Source of the DNA: an uncultured Clostridia bacterium
GTDB taxonomy: Bacteria; Bacillota; Clostridia; Christensenellales; Borkfalkiaceae
Assembly: GCA_947629725.1 (NCBI GenBank)
Contig: CANREU010000102.1
Span: 1 to 6,023, forward strand
DNA: 6,023 bases
Direction of reading: 5' to 3'
Shown here: positions 1 through 4,867 of the stretch, one piece after another
Numbering within the stretch: the first letter of the stretch is position 1
Layout of the letters: every line of letters starts with the position of its first letter
Position numbers and translations under genes: made by a program
The notes under the pieces: model-generated
The model's database searches: none
The model's input: only the letters and a program-made list of their open reading frames with translations
What the model was told of the DNA's origin: nothing

Positions 1-66
1 CCTCATTCCGAGCCCCGCAGGGGCGAGTGAATCTTTCAAGATACACTCGCTTCGCTCGGTATGAGG
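1..66. repeat. Palindromic intergenic repeat able to fold into a three-way junction
   Basis: The first 66 bases are almost entirely self-complementary. Outer arms CCTCATTCCGAG (1-12) and CTCGGTATGAGG (55-66) pair over 12 bp with one T-T mismatch. Inside them, 13-23 forms a small CCCC-GCA-GGGG hairpin, and CGAGTGAATCTT (24-35) pairs with AAGATACACTCG (38-49) over 12 bp with one A-A mismatch and a two-base TC turn. Bases 50-54 (CTTCG) are left unpaired at the junction. A near-identical partial copy lies at 5747-5783, which shows this is a dispersed repeat. It sits in the tail-side spacer of the membrane-protein gene ending at 132. It has no U-tract, so it is not a canonical terminator; a role in 3' end protection or as a non-autonomous mobile repeat is inference. 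The element may extend left of the window. Confidence 0.8.
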
Positions 67-73
67 AACCGTG

Positions 74-117
74 GCCCCCTCCCGCGGAGGGGGCAGGTCT
101 TGCCCCTCAATTTGAGG
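74..117. repeat. GC-rich hairpin pair downstream of the membrane-protein gene
   Basis: Bases 74-94 form a perfect 9-bp stem (GCCCCCTCC / GGAGGGGGC) with a CGC turn, and 105-117 form a second small palindrome (CCTCAA-T-TTGAGG). The stretch from about 75 to 110 resembles 5711-5751 (a GGAGGG-type arm, then GGCAGGT, then a C-rich run ending CCTCA), so it belongs to the same repeat family as the right-hand cluster. On the minus strand it follows the stop codon at 132-134 and could slow or stop transcription of that gene. No T-run follows either hairpin, so I do not call an intrinsic terminator. Confidence 0.55.
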
Positions 118-131
118 CGGGGGAATGGCGC

Positions 132-926
132 CTATTGCGCCCGAACGCGCAGGGCGTTGAGTTCCTGCACTCTGCCGAGGAAGGTCGTTTTCGCGTCCCG
201 CTTTTTGAGGGTCTCCGTAAAGCGGGAGGTGACGAGGGCGTAAATGCAATAGATGGGCACCGCGCCGAGGTTGGTCTCGAGGAGGGAATTGACGACAAGG
301 GTCGTGATTTTCTGACCCCAGTCTGCAATTTCCGCGCTGCGGATGCCGCCGATAAGGAGGGAAAATTCCCAAGCGAATTGCACCAAAATGCCGATCGAGA
401 GCATCCACAGGAGAGGGAAGCGCTTTGTTTTGTCCTTCTGGAAGAGGTTGTAGCAGATGGCGGCACCGTACCCCAAGATGAGGATGAGTGCCATGTAGCC
501 GTGGTAGGAGCCCGTCGTCCGCTGGATCTTGATGGGCGCAAGGTTTTGCCCGAACGTATTTGCGAGCATGGGCGCGGCGATCCACCACACCACGATGAGA
601 AGAGACCACTCCAAGAGGTGTCTGTCTTTCGAGAACCAGAGCCAGATCCACACGAAGTTGGTGATGCCGTAGCTCATGCTCATCCAGAGGAGCACCCAAA
701 AGAGGTCCCCTCCCTCGATGGAGCGGGAGTGGGTGAGGAGGTGGAAGATGCCGTAGTCGACGATCATATATAAGATCCCGCCCGCAAGCCCCCAAAGGAG
801 GGTGAGGTACTTCTTTTTGACGATGAGAAGGACGCAGAGCCCCGTCAAAAACGCGATGTCGAGATAGATATAGAGGGGGTTGAAGACCCTTTGGGCGACG
901 ATCTCCCCCGCGAGCAAATTCATCAT
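132..926 (-). CDS. Uncharacterised integral membrane protein, about seven helices
   Basis: The product is 264 aa and nearly all hydrophobic. I place candidate membrane helices near residues 17-36, 41-64, 75-98, 104-124, 142-162, 170-192 and 208-233, followed by a basic cytoplasm-like tail (KKRDAK and the last 20 residues). There is no signal peptide and no enzymatic motif I recognise. Polar residues embedded in helices (DYGIFH near 57-62, SYGITNF near 85-91, WEF near 186-188, NSLLETNLG near 213-221) look like conserved functional positions, but I cannot assign a family name or substrate. Two adjacent ATGs (926 and 923) could start it. GGAGG at 935-931 is 4 nt from the first and 7 nt from the second, so the protein may be 263 aa. 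An upstream ATG at 1058 is open but would cross a strong promoter and a hairpin, so it is rejected. The gene has its own promoter (949-977) with a predicted leader of about 16 nt. It is probably separate from the flavoprotein operon behind it. Confidence 0.87.
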   Translation of the reverse strand: MMNLLAGEIVAQRVFNPLYIYLDIAFLTGLCVLLIVKKKYLTLLWGLAGGILYMIVDYGIFHLLTHSRSIEGGDLFWVLLWMSMSYGITNFVWIWLWFSKDRHLLEWSLLIVVWWIAAPMLANTFGQNLAPIKIQRTTGSYHGYMALILILGYGAAICYNLFQKDKTKRFPLLWMLSIGILVQFAWEFSLLIGGIRSAEIADWGQKITTLVVNSLLETNLGAVPIYCIYALVTSRFTETLKKRDAKTTFLGRVQELNALRVRAQ

Positions 927-930
927 GGCG

Positions 931-935
931 CCTCC
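931..935 (-). promoter_or_regulatory. Ribosome binding site of the 132-926 gene
   Basis: GGAGG on the minus strand lies 4 nt before the ATG at 926 and 7 nt before the ATG at 923. It fixes the translation start to this ATG pair and argues against the longer frame opening at 1058. The spacing slightly favours the second ATG. Confidence 0.8.
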
Positions 936-948
936 CTTTTTTCGATAA

Positions 949-977
949 ATTGTAGCACGGCGGAAAAAAGTTGTCAA
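949..977 (-). promoter_or_regulatory. Sigma-A-type promoter of the 132-926 membrane-protein gene
   Basis: On the minus strand, TTGACA (977-972) is followed by a 17-nt spacer and TACAAT (954-949), preceded by a TGC extended -10 motif. The predicted +1 is near 942, giving a leader of about 16 nt that contains the GGAGG. The match is close to consensus, so strong constitutive expression is expected (inference). The -35 box abuts the hairpin at 977-1010. Confidence 0.85.
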
Positions 978-1010
978 GCAAAGCGCCTCGCTTTCGCGGG
1001 GCGCCTTGCT
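964..1010 (-). terminator. Probable terminator of the flavoprotein operon
   Basis: On the minus strand a 15-bp stem (1010-996 with 991-977) closes on a GAAA tetraloop of GNRA type, with one G-U pair and one C-A mismatch. It lies 100 nt beyond the stop codon of the COG2509-type gene. A run of six T follows at 969-964, seven bases after the stem. That gap is longer than in a textbook intrinsic terminator, so termination efficiency is uncertain. The plus strand shows no T-run after the hairpin, so the direction is minus. Confidence 0.6.
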
Positions 1011-1109
1011 GAGAGAATATGAAAAATAGGATGGACAAGTTTGAATTGTCTTCATCATACGCTTCGTGCGTGTTCGATATGTGACAGTTTCATTAAAAGC
1101 GCATAAAAA
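1011..1109. other. Spacer between the flavoprotein operon and its terminator hairpin
   Basis: These 99 bases are distinctly more AT-rich than the flanking genes and carry no credible reading frame. The only structure seen is a weak inverted repeat, GACAA (1034-1038) against TTGTC (1046-1050), with a 7-base loop. It represents the 3' untranslated part of the minus-strand flavoprotein transcript. Confidence 0.5.
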
Positions 1110-2624
1110 TCAGAGATATTTACGGGCGAGAAGTTCGGCGGTGCGGAGCCCGTCCGCCGCGGCGGAGGAAATGCCGCCCGCATACCCGCACCCCTCGCCG
1201 CAGGGGTACACCCCCTCCGCGCCGGCCGCCTGCCCGTCTTCCCCGCGCAGCACGCGCACGGGCGAGCTCGTGCGGCTCTCCACCCCGGTGAGGACGGCGT
1301 CGGGACGGTCGAATCCGCGGAGCCGCCGCCCCATGTCGGGGATCGCCGCCCGAAGGGTGCGCACGAGCACGGGGGGCAGATAGCTCTCCGCGGGGGCAAA
1401 GGCTGTGCCGATGGGATAGGTCGGCCCCACCTCCCCGAATGCGCAACTCTCCCGCCCTTCGAGGAAGTCGCCGAGGAGCTGCACGGGGGCGCGGTAGCCG
1501 CCGCCCGCCGCCGCATACGCCCGTCTCTCTATCTCCCGCTGGAAGGCGACGCCCGCGAGAGGATCGCCGCTTCCGAAGTCCTCTTTCTTCACCTGTACGA
1601 CGACGGCGGAGTTGGCGTTCTTTCCGTCGCGGGCGTAGTCGCTCATGCCGTTGACGACCACCCCGCCCTCCTCGCGCGCCGCGGGCACAACCGTCCCGCC
1701 CGGGCACATGCAGAAGGTGAAAGCCGCCCTCTCCCCCGCGTGGGAGACGAGTTTGTAGTCCGCCGCGGGGAGTTCCGCATAGCGGGGACCGTATTGCGCC
1801 CGCCCGATCTCCGCCTGCAGGTGCTCGACGCGGAGCCCCGCCGCGAACTCCTTTTGTTCCATTTGAAATCCGCGGGCGCGCAGCATCTCAAAGGTGTCGC
1901 GCGCGCTGTGCCCGATCGCGAGCACGGCGTCGTCCGCCTCCTCCCGCACGCCGTTCACCGTTAAAAGGAGCTTTCCGCCCCGCCTTTCGATGTCGGTGAG
2001 GAGGGCGCCGAAGCGCACTTCCCCGCCCATTTCGAGGATGTGCTCCCGCATCGCCGCGACGATCCCGCGCAGCCTGTCGCTGCCGATGTGCGGCTTGTTG
2101 AGGTACTCGATCTCGGGCGGCGCCCCGAAGCGGACAAAGGTTTCGAGGACGTCCGCATGAAAGGGCGAGCCCGTCTGCGTGTTGAGCTTGCCGTCCGAAA
2201 AAGTCCCCGCGCCCCCCTCGCCGAACTGCACGTTGCTCGAGGGATCGAGGACGCCCGTCTCGCGGAAGCGCCGCACGTCCTCCGCGCGCTCCTCCACGCT
2301 CTTCCCCCGCTCGAGGAGGACGGGCTTTATCCCGCGGTCTAAAAGACGGAGGGCACAGAAGAGCCCCGCGGGGCCCGCGCCGACCACGAAGACGCGGGGC
2401 GTTTTCTTGACTTTTTCATAGATTTTGGGGGGATGGGGTACGGTTTTTTCCGAACACTCCACCGTGTAGACCCACATGATGTTCCCCTTGTCGCGCGCGT
2501 CGAGGGACTTTTTGAGGATGCGGAAATAGCGGCAGGGCGCCCGCAATTTTCTCTCGCAGAGCGCGAGGAGCTCCTCTTCCCCCGCAAAGGCAGAGAGCTT
2601 GACGTCTTTTAAGAGCAGTTTCAC
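1110..2624 (-). CDS. COG2509-type NAD(P)/FAD-dependent dehydrogenase
   Basis: A 504-aa flavoprotein of the COG2509 'uncharacterised FAD-dependent dehydrogenase' group; its reaction and substrate are not known. Residues 1-60 form the small N-terminal domain typical of this family (KLSAF, then LKKSLDAR and a WVYTVE strand). The FAD-binding Rossmann motif follows: RVFVVGAGPAG at 77-87, with the ribose-binding Glu of LLERG at 105. The family hallmark NVQFGEGGAGTFSDGKLNT is at 131-149. Further on are AIGHSARDTF, the Cys-containing FCMCPGGTVVPA, and near the C-terminus GEGCGYAGGISSAAADGL, which closes the FAD site. No membrane segment or signal peptide is seen, so it is cytoplasmic. The start is GTG at 2624 because it overlaps the upstream stop by 4 bases (GTGA) and has GGAGG seven bases before it; an earlier in-frame start at 2687 lies inside the upstream gene. 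It is cotranscribed and probably translationally coupled with the HI0933-like gene. Length and motifs look intact. Confidence 0.94.
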   Translation of the reverse strand: MKLLLKDVKLSAFAGEEELLALCERKLRAPCRYFRILKKSLDARDKGNIMWVYTVECSEKTVPHPPKIYEKVKKTPRVFVVGAGPAGLFCALRLLDRGIKPVLLERGKSVEERAEDVRRFRETGVLDPSSNVQFGEGGAGTFSDGKLNTQTGSPFHADVLETFVRFGAPPEIEYLNKPHIGSDRLRGIVAAMREHILEMGGEVRFGALLTDIERRGGKLLLTVNGVREEADDAVLAIGHSARDTFEMLRARGFQMEQKEFAAGLRVEHLQAEIGRAQYGPRYAELPAADYKLVSHAGERAAFTFCMCPGGTVVPAAREEGGVVVNGMSDYARDGKNANSAVVVQVKKEDFGSGDPLAGVAFQREIERRAYAAAGGGYRAPVQLLGDFLEGRESCAFGEVGPTYPIGTAFAPAESYLPPVLVRTLRAAIPDMGRRLRGFDRPDAVLTGVESRTSSPVRVLRGEDGQAAGAEGVYPCGEGCGYAGGISSAAADGLRTAELLARKYL

Positions 2625-3745
2625 TTCATCCCCTCCGCGACGGTGTACGCCGAGGCGAACGCCCAATGCAGGTTGTAGCCGCCGCACTCGCCGTCTGCAT
2701 CGAGGATCTCGCCCGCAAAATACAGCCCCTCGCGGAAGCGGCTCATGAGGTTTTCGTCCGTCTCACGAAGGGGGATGCCCCCCTTCGTCACCTGCGCCTC
2801 CGGAAAGCCCGCCGTCCCCCGCACCGTAAGCGGGAAGTTTTTCGCAAGGGAAAGGAGTTCTTCCCCCTTTGCGCGGGCGTAGAGAGCGCGGGCGAGCCCG
2901 TTGTTGAGAATGCAGAGGAAAGGCTCCTCCCGCCCCGCCGCAGCGGCGGCGAGACGCTCTTCGGGGACGTCGGGCAGAAGGTCCAGGAGCACGAGGTCCC
3001 CCTCTTTTGCATAGGAGGAGGCGCGGAAGACGGCGTCCCCCGAGATCCCGTTCTCGGTGAAGAGCACGTCGCCGCGGCCGCGGAACACCTCTTTCCCCCC
3101 GCGGCGGAGGGAAAGGGAAGCGTCTACGCGGATCCCCTTCAGCCCCTTCACGGAGGAAGGGTCGCAGCGGAGACGCACGAGAGCGGGCGAGAGCGGGGAG
3201 ACGGTGTGACCGAAGCCCTCCGCAAGGGCGTATGCGGAGCCGTCCGTGCCGAAATGCTCCGCCGCCTTGCCGCCCGCCGCGAGAACGACGGCGTCCGCGC
3301 GCATATGTCCCCCCTCCCACGCGAGGCGGAAACCGCCGTCGTATGAGAGCTCCTTCACCTGTGCCCCGAGGCATATGTCCACGCCCGCACGGCGGAGTTC
3401 ACGGCGGAAGAGGTCGGTGACGGCGGAGGCCTGTCTTCCCGCGGGATAGACCCTGCCGCGGGCGTCGGGCAAAAAGATCCCGCCCATCGAGGAGAGGAAC
3501 GCGACCGCCTCCTCCGCGCCGAAGCGGGAAAGAATACGGGCGACCTTCGCGGGGTCGTCCGAAAAGTAATGTTCCGCCCCCATGCGGACGTTCGTGACGT
3601 TCCCCTGCCCGTTGCCCGTGGCGGAAAGTTTGCGCCCGAGCCGCTCCCCCCGCTCGAGCAGGGAGACCGAAAAACCCCTCTTTGCAAGCAGCACCGCGCA
3701 GCTCATGCCCGCCGCGCCGCCGCCTATCACCGCAATTTTTTTCAT
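2621..3745 (-). CDS. HI0933/YhiN/BaiN-like FAD-binding flavoprotein
   Basis: A 374-aa flavoprotein of the HI0933-like family (E. coli YhiN; often auto-named 'aminoacetone oxidase family' or 'BaiN'). Residues 1-13 carry the FAD Rossmann motif (KKIAVIGGGAAG) and Glu31 is the expected ribose ligand. The family signature follows as GRKLSATGNGQGNVTN at 37-52, where the usual Arg-Cys after GNG is replaced by Gln-Gly. Near the C-terminus are AQVTKGGIPL, GLYFAGEILDADG and GGYNLHWAFASAY, the conserved FAD-closing segment. It is slightly short for the family (about 400 aa) but shows no break. The true substrate is unsettled: a bile-acid role has been claimed for a C. scindens homologue, but nothing here (no bai genes) supports it. 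The ATG at 3745 is fixed by the Rossmann strand beginning at residue 3. No Shine-Dalgarno precedes it and the promoter puts +1 on this ATG, so it appears leaderless. It is the first gene of a two-flavoprotein operon, overlapping the next by 4 bases. Confidence 0.94.
   Translation of the reverse strand: MKKIAVIGGGAAGMSCAVLLAKRGFSVSLLERGERLGRKLSATGNGQGNVTNVRMGAEHYFSDDPAKVARILSRFGAEEAVAFLSSMGGIFLPDARGRVYPAGRQASAVTDLFRRELRRAGVDICLGAQVKELSYDGGFRLAWEGGHMRADAVVLAAGGKAAEHFGTDGSAYALAEGFGHTVSPLSPALVRLRCDPSSVKGLKGIRVDASLSLRRGGKEVFRGRGDVLFTENGISGDAVFRASSYAKEGDLVLLDLLPDVPEERLAAAAAGREEPFLCILNNGLARALYARAKGEELLSLAKNFPLTVRGTAGFPEAQVTKGGIPLRETDENLMSRFREGLYFAGEILDADGECGGYNLHWAFASAYTVAEGMK
2632..2636 (-). promoter_or_regulatory. 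Ribosome binding site inside the upstream gene, for the GTG start at 2624
   Basis: GGAGG on the minus strand lies in the last codons of the HI0933-like gene, 7 nt before the GTG. It decides the start of the COG2509-type gene and supports stop-start coupling through the GTGA overlap at 2621-2624. Confidence 0.8.
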
Positions 3746-3751
3746 AATCAA

Positions 3752-3780
3752 ATGATACAACAAGAGAAAATTTTTGTCAA
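3752..3780 (-). promoter_or_regulatory. Promoter of the flavoprotein operon, predicted leaderless
   Basis: On the minus strand, TTGACA (3780-3775) is followed by a 17-nt spacer and TATCAT (3757-3752). Six bases then separate the -10 box from the ATG at 3745, so the expected +1 coincides with the A of the start codon. No ribosome binding site lies in between (TTGATT). The -35 box is back to back with that of the plus-strand promoter. Confidence 0.82.
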
Positions 3781-3789
3781 CGGTTGACA
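3775..3789. promoter_or_regulatory. Palindrome formed by two divergent -35 boxes
   Basis: TGTCAAC-G-GTTGACA is a 7+1+7 inverted repeat in which each half contains a consensus -35 hexamer pointing outwards, with three bases (CGG) between the hexamers. Two polymerase holoenzymes could not occupy both sites at once, so initiation in the two directions is probably mutually exclusive (inference). The same palindrome could also be a repressor site, but I see no linked regulator gene. Confidence 0.75.
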
Positions 3790-3812
3790 TACCCGTTTTT
3801 TCGTGATAAAAT
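3784..3812 (+). promoter_or_regulatory. Promoter of the DUF1508 membrane-protein gene
   Basis: TTGACA (3784-3789), a 17-nt spacer and TAAAAT (3807-3812) preceded by a TGA extended -10 motif. The predicted +1 is near 3819, giving a 26-nt leader that contains the AAGGAG at 3831-3836, 8 nt before the ATG at 3845. The block GTGATAAAATA recurs in the promoter at 4832-4861. Confidence 0.87.
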
Positions 3813-3844
3813 AGGAGCGTATAGAATGAAAAGGAGAGAAGAAG

Positions 3845-4741
3845 ATGGATTCTATCATTCAGTATCTTTTCAAAGACCACCTGCCCCTCACGATCGTCGT
3901 CGGCATCATTTTGCTGCTCATCGTCGCCCTCGTGATCCTCATGATCGTGCTCGCGGTGAAGGATAAGAAGGCGCAAAAGAAGCTCGCGGAAGAGCCCGCC
4001 CCCGTTGCAGCCGCGGAGAGCGAGACGCCGAAGGAAGCGCCCGCAGAGGAGCAGCCCGCGGAGCCCACTCCCGCCCCCGTCGAAGAGCACGAGGAGAAGG
4101 CACCCGAAGCGGAGAGCAAGGAAGAGCCCAAAGAGGAGACCGCCCCCGTAAAAGAGGAGCCTGTCCTCGAAAAGAAGGAGGAGCCCGCTCCCGTAAAGGA
4201 GGAACCCGCCCCCGCTCCCGTAAAGGAAGAGAAGCCCGCAAAGAAGACGGAGAAGCCCGTCGTGAAGGCGGAACCCAAGCCCGCCGCAAAGGCGGAACCC
4301 AAGCCCGCCGCAAAGGCGGAGCCCAAGCCCGCAAAACCCGCCGCAAAGGCGGAGCCCAAGCCCGCCGCGAAGCCTGCCGAAAAGGTCTCCTCCGCGAACG
4401 GCAAGTGGGTCATCTATAAGTCGAACGGCAAATATGCCTTCCGCCTCATCGCTTCCAACGGCGAAGAGATGCTCCACTGCAGCGTCCCCTATGCGACGCT
4501 CGCAAGCGCGAAGACGGGCATCAAGACCTATCAGCAGAACATCGCCAACCCCGCCAACGTGCAGGTCGACGATTCGAGCAAGAGCGGAAGTTTCTCCGTG
4601 AAGATCCTCAACGCGCGCGGCGGCCTGCTCGCCACGAGCTCCGACTACAAGACCCGCGCGGGCTGCGAGAACGCGGCGGAGTCCATCAAGCGCTGGGCGG
4701 CGACCGAGGCGATCGAGATCCTCCCGGACGAAGAAAAGTAA
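3845..4741 (+). CDS. Membrane-anchored protein with K/E/P/A-rich linker and two DUF1508 (YegP-like) repeats
   Basis: The product is 298 aa in three parts. Residues 14-38 form one strongly hydrophobic helix (starting PLTIVVG). The next 145 or so residues are a low-complexity linker of Glu, Lys, Pro and Ala, including an eight-residue KAEPKPAA repeat around 141-175. From about 186 come two related units: one starts GKWVIYKSNGKYAFRL and continues with ASNGEEML and YATLASAKTGI; the other starts GSFSVKILNARGGLL and continues with YKTRAGCENAAESI. This matches the tandem DUF1508 arrangement of E. coli YegP, whose function is not established. There is no cleavable signal or lipobox. The basic stretch KDKKAQKK just after the helix predicts a cytoplasmic C-terminus, although the Pro-rich linker resembles TonB- or wall-spanning types. 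AAGGAG at 3831-3836 sets the ATG at 3845. The gene has its own promoter and a terminator directly behind it, so it is monocistronic. Confidence 0.92.
   Translation: MDSIIQYLFKDHLPLTIVVGIILLLIVALVILMIVLAVKDKKAQKKLAEEPAPVAAAESETPKEAPAEEQPAEPTPAPVEEHEEKAPEAESKEEPKEETAPVKEEPVLEKKEEPAPVKEEPAPAPVKEEKPAKKTEKPVVKAEPKPAAKAEPKPAAKAEPKPAKPAAKAEPKPAAKPAEKVSSANGKWVIYKSNGKYAFRLIASNGEEMLHCSVPYATLASAKTGIKTYQQNIANPANVQVDDSSKSGSFSVKILNARGGLLATSSDYKTRAGCENAAESIKRWAATEAIEILPDEEK
4265..4369 (+). repeat. In-frame tandem repeat of a 24-base unit in the linker
   Basis: Copies of a 24-base unit encoding KAEPKPAA lie at 4265-4288, 4289-4312 and 4346-4369, with a shortened copy (KAEPKP) at 4313-4330 and an AKPAA insert between it and the last copy. 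The first two copies are identical and later ones differ by single silent changes (GAA to GAG, GCA to GCG), pointing to recent duplication. The unit length is a multiple of three, so copy-number change would only alter linker length. A looser EEPAPVK repeat lies just upstream. Confidence 0.85.
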
Positions 4742-4757
4742 GAAAAACGAAAAGGAA

Positions 4758-4789
4758 AGGGGCGGCAGCGCGCCGCCCCTCTTTCTTTT
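4758..4789 (+). terminator. Intrinsic terminator of the DUF1508 gene
   Basis: A perfect 9-bp stem, AGGGGCGGC (4758-4766) with GCCGCCCCT (4772-4780), has a 5-base loop and is followed by the T-rich CTTTCTTTT. It begins 17 bases after the stop codon. The A-rich stretch before the stem (4742-4757) could let it work in reverse, but no minus-strand gene approaches it. It separates this gene from the next, which has its own promoter. Confidence 0.9.
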
Positions 4790-4831
4790 GGGAAAATCTT
4801 TACTTCTTAACAAAATCAAAGTGCGGAACGG

Positions 4832-4861
4832 TTGACTTTTCTTTTCCGCAAGTGATAAAAT
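4832..4861 (+). promoter_or_regulatory. Promoter of the YwaF-like gene, predicted leaderless
   Basis: TTGACT (4832-4837), an 18-nt spacer and TAAAAT (4856-4861) with a TGA extended -10 motif. Six bases (AAGGAT) separate it from the first ATG at 4868, so the predicted +1 is the A of that ATG. The AAGGA in this gap would lie upstream of +1 and probably does not serve as a ribosome binding site unless transcription starts earlier. Confidence 0.82.
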
Positions 4862-4867
4862 AAGGAT

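Noticed and set aside
27..773. Plus-strand frame of 248 codons antisense to the membrane-protein gene
   Set aside because: Charged, low-complexity translation with no domain; the opposite strand has coherent membrane helices, a promoter and a ribosome binding site.
1034..1050. Inverted repeat GACAA / TTGTC as an operator or terminator
   Set aside because: Five base pairs with a seven-base loop and no T-run or promoter next to it; expected by chance.
927..1058. N-terminal extension of the membrane-protein gene to the ATG at 1058
   Set aside because: It would place the promoter and the terminator hairpin inside the coding region, and the added residues look unlike protein sequence of this family; GGAGG supports the ATG pair at 926/923.
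2621..3745. Naming the flavoprotein baiN with a role in bile acid dehydroxylation
   Set aside because: Family-level similarity only; no other bai genes are nearby and the family is widespread in bacteria that do not modify bile acids.
3743..3790. Alternative start of the HI0933-like protein at the ATG at 3790
   Set aside because: It would add 15 residues before the Rossmann strand, has only a weak purine stretch upstream, and the -35 box would fall inside the coding sequence.
3826..3966. Small overlapping reading frame starting at an ATG in the leader of the DUF1508 gene, with AGGAG eight bases upstream
   Set aside because: The AGGAG (3813-3817) lies upstream of the predicted +1 near 3819, and the translation is Arg/His-rich out-of-frame sequence of the real gene. 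It would deserve another look only if transcription starts earlier.
3859..4413. Antisense frame with Gly/Ala/Ser/Phe repeats
   Set aside because: Its repeats are the mirror of the K/E/P/A linker repeat; the sense strand has promoter, ribosome binding site, transmembrane helix and recognisable domains.
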